In this document: piece after piece, positions 60,393-64,000 of the stretch
Layout of the letters: each line of letters starts with the position of its first letter
How positions within the stretch are numbered: position 1 is the stretch's first letter
Source of the DNA: Hofstenia miamia
Lineage: Eukaryota; Xenacoelomorpha; Acoela
DNA length: 64,000 bases
NCBI GenBank assembly: GCA_004352715.1
Contig: SCFE01000015.1
Span: forward strand, 2,820,414-2,884,413
Direction of reading: 5' to 3'
The notes under the pieces: generated by a model
Databases searched by the model: none
Told to the model about the DNA's origin: nothing
Seen by the model: the letters and a program-made list of their open reading frames with translations, nothing else
Program-made: the position numbers and the translations under genes

Positions 60393-61033
60393 CGATTGCA
60401 GTTGTGGTAAACTATTTTTTCCTATTGCTCTTAAATAAAATTTTGTTCAAGCTCTTATCTTATTTTATAATACTGATAAAATATTTTAAATAAAATAAAA
60501 TATTTATTAGCCCCTTCAAAAATTGAGCAAGCCCCTGTACTAACTTTATTTACACGGCGGGCCCGTACTAACAGTTCTTGTTAAATATAAATATATATGT
60601 ACATCACTGCTGTTGAAATAGTGTCATTCAATAATTATTGAATACAATTCAATAGAAATTGACAGTGAGTGAACATTTGTATATATTGTGCTTTATTTGA
60701 AAATATAATTTAAAACTTTCGACTTTTCTCATTTTAATAGAAAATTTTCAAATCGTTAATAACTTTTAAAGAAACAATTAAATTATCAAATTAAGGCTAT
60801 TTTTGAAATCAGGACATAAAAGTTGTCTAAAAAAATTGCATTCTAAAAAAGTTCTTAATAGTTTTTGAAAATTTGTTGAACAGTGCAATTGATTTGGGTA
60901 ACTACCAAAGTTAGTGTACAGAGCGCTAGATCTAACTATTCTAAAAATCTATTGAAAAAATTTTTTTAGTACATGCAAAATCCTGTCAAGCAATATTGCA
61001 GGCAATATTTAATAATTTTATAAAATTGAATAC

Positions 61034-61283
61034 CTTCTAAATGCTTAATTGAAATGGTAACATCGTTAGAGGCAGTCAAATCCTTAAAGTCATCATGTGT
61101 AGTACAACTATGAGAATTCGATCTGTCACGAAAAGGATGTCGCACTGTTTTTGGAGAGTGTTCTCTAAGCTTCGACAAAGAACTTGTGTTACTTTCATTC
61201 TTAACGGTCAATCGTGAAGATGACGCTGATCTAGTGGAGGAACGCAATCGTCGTTTTCTCCTTGTATCAGTGCATGTTGGCAT
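61034..61283 (-). CDS. CCNE: Cyclin E, first coding exon
   Basis: Starts MPTCTDTRRKRRLRSSTRSA, a basic Ser/Arg-rich N-terminus with a likely nuclear signal (RRKRR), as in other cyclin E proteins whose N-termini are basic but poorly conserved. Donor GAAG|GTATTC follows 61034; phase 1 joins to the middle exon as HLE-ESITTPTTRLF. The identification rests on phase, strand, order and composition, not on strong similarity. The full protein would be about 400 residues, close to the 410 of human cyclin E1. Several SP/TP-type sites (REHSPKT) are possible CDK targets. A TTAA-flanked MITE lies only 55 bp upstream of the ATG. Confidence 0.7.
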
Positions 61284-61342
61284 GCCAGCATTAAGTAGAC
61301 TTAACTAATAACTAGATACATTTTTAAAAATTGATGATTTAA

Positions 61343-61955
61343 CTCCTAGAAGACCAAGGTATTGCAAATATTCTGAAGACCAAATATGATTATTTCAATC
61401 ACCAAAACTGAACGAAACCCGAAACTCACAGTAATTTAGAATGGCTATAAATACTATATTTGCAACTCATTTTATGCTTCACTTGATGATGATTTTTAAA
61501 TATATTAGCTATACATTACTTTTGAGTAACATTGGTGATCAAGGGTAATTTTTTCAATCATCCACAATCATCAAGATATGGTAAAACTGACTGAACGTTT
61601 ATTGAATTTCGGATAATTTAAGAGAAATTGGAAGGCTTGCAGCGTCTCATTCTGTTGATTTCGTGAAGTTGATTTGACTAGAGAAAACAGCTTTCGAGGA
61701 TTCGGCTTTCCCGTCAACCTAACCAAAGAGTCAACTCTTGCCGTCTATGAACAATGTTAGATTCGATGGTTCAATTCGCATTTGTCCTCAATGAGAGGAT
61801 AATTTCACCTCAGCTCATTCAACTAAAGAAAACGTCGAATGCAACAAGGTGATGACCATGAACGAACAAGAAAAGTCATGCAATATGACAATGTAAATCG
61901 TTGAACATTTATATTGCAGAGGGGATTGAAATAATCACCATTGGTCTTCTGAGGG
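61343..61955. mobile_element. TTAA-flanked MITE, 613 bp
   Basis: TTAA at 61339-61342 and 61956-61959. The left end reads CTCCTAGAAGACCAA and the reverse complement of the right end reads CCCTCAGAAGACCAA (12-13 of 15 bases match); both are followed by TGATTATTTCAATC, after an extra GAAGACCAA unit on the left. TTAA duplication and CCCT-like ends fit piggyBac-type MITEs. No ORF. It lies directly upstream of the cyclin E start codon. Confidence 0.75.
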
Positions 61956-61959
61956 TTAA

Positions 61960-62698
61960 TAAAAATTCGGTAAGGTATGTATTAAATCAACCAAGAAAAC
62001 CTTAATAAATAAACATAGACAAATTTATACATTTATTAAAGATGAAAAACATTTAATGAAAAAGTTCTGGAATATTGCTACAAATGCTTGAATATGACAA
62101 CAATGTTTGTCGAAACATGTCGCGATAAAAGCAATAAAATTTTCATAGAAAAAAAAATATATATCTCCCGCTAAATGTTTTTAAAAGCCTCATCTTAACC
62201 GCGTTTCCAAACATAAATCATTGAAATTTCGTAGGGTAGTGTCTCTTTAATTTACCTACCCCATGGTAAATATATTTAAGTTCGAGTGAATACTGCGGGA
62301 GCAATGGCCAAAAAAATAGTTTTTTTGGGAAAAAGTGCGATTACCTCTAAATGCCTTAGAATTTTCGGACCGTTTCATGCTAAATACAAGGTTTTTGCAT
62401 TTTTCATAGCAAAAAGCGGAATATATATATATAAATATATATAAAAAAATTATTAAAATTCTAACTATGTTTGTGCATATACTCTAAGCTTTTCAATTTC
62501 CGGCTGAATGATTCACTACGTTATTGAGGAATTTAGAACTACACTCATGGCATTTTCAATAAAATTTATTTATCTTTGTTTTAAACCAGTGTTTCAAATA
62601 GTGATCTGTGCATCTACTTCCAATACTGATGGCGTGATTATCAGATTGTCGTTAACTCCAATTTTAATAATGACCACACTGCATATAGGTCGGAGAAA
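61960..62698. other. No gene seen
   Basis: AT-rich; an (AT)n-like patch at 62420-62447. Continuity with the sequence after 62717 is doubtful because of the adapter sequence there. Confidence 0.4.
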
Positions 62699-62717
62699 AG
62701 ATGTGTATAAGAGACAG
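62699..62717 (+). other. Tn5 mosaic-end (Nextera) sequence: library artefact
   Basis: The 19 bases AGATGTGTATAAGAGACAG are exactly the Tn5 transposase mosaic end used in tagmentation libraries. A chance match of 19 bases is very unlikely, and animal genomes do not normally carry Tn5 ends. It probably marks an adapter left in a read or mate-pair junction and then assembled. Confidence 0.93.
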
Positions 62718-64000
62718 GTTCCTCACAATCATATTAAATATGCTTATCCCATAGGATATCTTTCATTTGGCCATGGTATATGAATAAAATTTTGAAATTC
62801 GGATTTCCACATTTTTCTTTTAAAGACGGAGGCCCATTTTGGTACCAATCCCAAAAGTAAGCCATGAATCACACAAAAATTTTATTCCAGGCCTGAATAT
62901 ATTCCAATTGTGAGTGGGGTTCTTGCAATCTAAGAAAAATAGTCTCTATGTTAAAACTTTTATAAATTCTTTCATGAAACGTCTATATAGACATTGTCTA
63001 AATTGGACTAATGCTAATTAAACGACATGCTACAACAAAATGTCGATACACTTCTGTGAAATCGCTGTTCTGCCTTGAATCTGGGAGTGCCAAACTGCTC
63101 TTAAAAAATCGTATTGCACTTTAAATACGACATAAAGAGCAATTCAACAGCCATGTCAATTCCTAAGCAGGCATTACCTGATCAATACTATTTTTATCAA
63201 AATGCTAAACTTTACATACCTTGCCAGGCTTACTAGATATATTAACCAGCTGAAAATAATTCTTAATGCTTCCCTTAGAGTTATTACAAATAATGTAAAT
63301 ATAAACTACGCGCGAATCGAGTAAATACCTATCATATCTTCCATAAAATTATAATCTGGTATTGAACTAACAATATCCTACAAATAAAGAAATGTTTTAA
63401 AAAGAAAACTTTACAGCTCAATACTATAATTTCAGCATTATAATAGCATTTCAGATAAATCTGTCTAAAAATTAATGCACAAATTCAGGATATCCCAAAA
63501 GTCTAACACGCTATCAAACGTCAGCCTCTATAAGACAAAGGAGTCACTTACAATAAACTACAGAGCAAATCAATTTCCAAAAAGTAATAATTGAAAATTG
63601 CAATTGAATTCACCTCTTATCAGACAGGCGCAATAAAAGAATATTAAAATTAAATCAGATGAGAGCTTTTTAAATTTGCCGGGTAATTTATAATATTGTG
63701 ATATTGGGAAAAAATAATTAAAAGCGAAATAATAAAATCAACTTCAAAATAATATTATAAATATACCTTAAATTCCTACTGCATTATGAACAAGTAGTAG
63801 AACATACTTATTTCTAAAAAATTATAAATTCTTTTAATAAATAAAAAAATATCACGAAATTAAATATAAATAATCAGCATATAATATTGATGAGGTCTAA
63901 AATGTCCAGGTCACACCTTATGGCAATCTTTAATCCAAAATGCTATCTTTCATGATTTTAAAGACATAAACCCAAACCTAAGTAAAAAATTGATATTTTC
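62718..64000. other. No gene seen
   Basis: AT-rich sequence after the adapter remnant. No coding block, terminal repeat or RNA gene recognised; it may not be contiguous with the sequence before 62699. Confidence 0.4.

Larger units (their letters stand above)
57619..60565 (+). mobile_element. hAT transposon, 2.95 kb, complete ends
   Basis: Flanks TACTAACT (57611-57618) and TACTAACA (60566-60573) match at 7 of 8 positions, the duplication length of hAT elements. The left end CAGCGCCGCCGT and the reverse complement of the right end CGGGCCCGCCGT share 9 of 12 bases, and both subterminal regions carry GCCCC-rich words. The interior holds one transposase gene (58119-60392) and a 303-N gap. It is inserted in cyclin E intron 1, opposite to the gene's strand. 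Confidence 0.85.

Noticed and set aside
1-64000. CRISPR arrays, rRNA or tRNA genes, bacterial operons
   Set aside because: No regular repeat-spacer pattern, no tRNA T-arm/anticodon pattern and no rRNA-like conserved block was noticed; the sequence is eukaryotic nuclear DNA.

Overview
The window is strongly AT-rich nuclear DNA from an animal, almost certainly an invertebrate; the phylum cannot be fixed from sequence alone. The evidence is GT/AG introns of up to about 25 kb, metazoan gene families (a 12-TM glucose-transporter-like MFS protein, an Ig-superfamily receptor, cyclin E), and a dense, layered load of eukaryotic transposons: mariner, hAT, PIF/Harbinger, piggyBac-type MITEs, THAP-type, Penelope-like, and several LINE families. 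It is a draft scaffold with six N blocks (three of exactly 1000 N) and three single-N contig joins, and parts of it are visibly misassembled.

Three host genes can be assembled across splice sites. (1) An MFSD4/NAGLT1-like transporter on the + strand has a first coding exon at 3514-4421 and its last exon at 29465-29885. The exons join in phase and together carry twelve membrane segments, so the intervening 25 kb is one intron. Part of the first exon and its donor is duplicated exactly in tandem (622 bp). (2) Inside that intron, on the - strand, lies a compact Ig-superfamily gene with six phase-1 exons (23430 to 21655); its last exon or exons were not found. (3) Cyclin E lies on the - strand in three exons spread over 19.7 kb (61283-61034, 53151-52938, 42365-41627), encoding about 400 residues.

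The rest is mostly mobile DNA. 1-750: deleted mariner. 2.0-2.6 kb: LINE remnant. 6.18-15.0 kb: an element of roughly 8.8 kb with two inverted arms of about 3.2 kb containing tandem arrays, inserted into a LINE whose two halves lie at 5990-6179 and 15.0-17.2 kb. 18.2-19.8 kb: a smaller inverted-repeat element holding an unidentified ORF. 24.06-27.74 kb: a nearly full-length second copy of the same LINE, with PHD-like ORF1, endonuclease and reverse transcriptase. 30.3-32.0 kb: THAP-type transposase debris containing a piggyBac-type MITE. 32.1-35.1 kb: Penelope-like element split by a hAT-like element that itself contains LINE sequence. 36-41 kb: diverged inverted repeats flanking a degraded Harbinger transposase plus MADF protein pair. 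The cyclin E introns hold LINE remnants on both strands, a CGGBP1-like hAT element, and a 2.9-kb hAT element with visible ends and target-site duplication. A TTAA-flanked MITE begins 55 bp upstream of the cyclin E start codon.

No operon-like or otherwise new multi-gene system is visible. The most unusual items are the long-inverted-repeat element and its relatives, the nested IgSF gene, the unknown ORF in the 18.2-kb element, a 177-bp exon-like tandem repeat, and a perfect Tn5/Nextera mosaic end at 62699-62717 that marks a library artefact.
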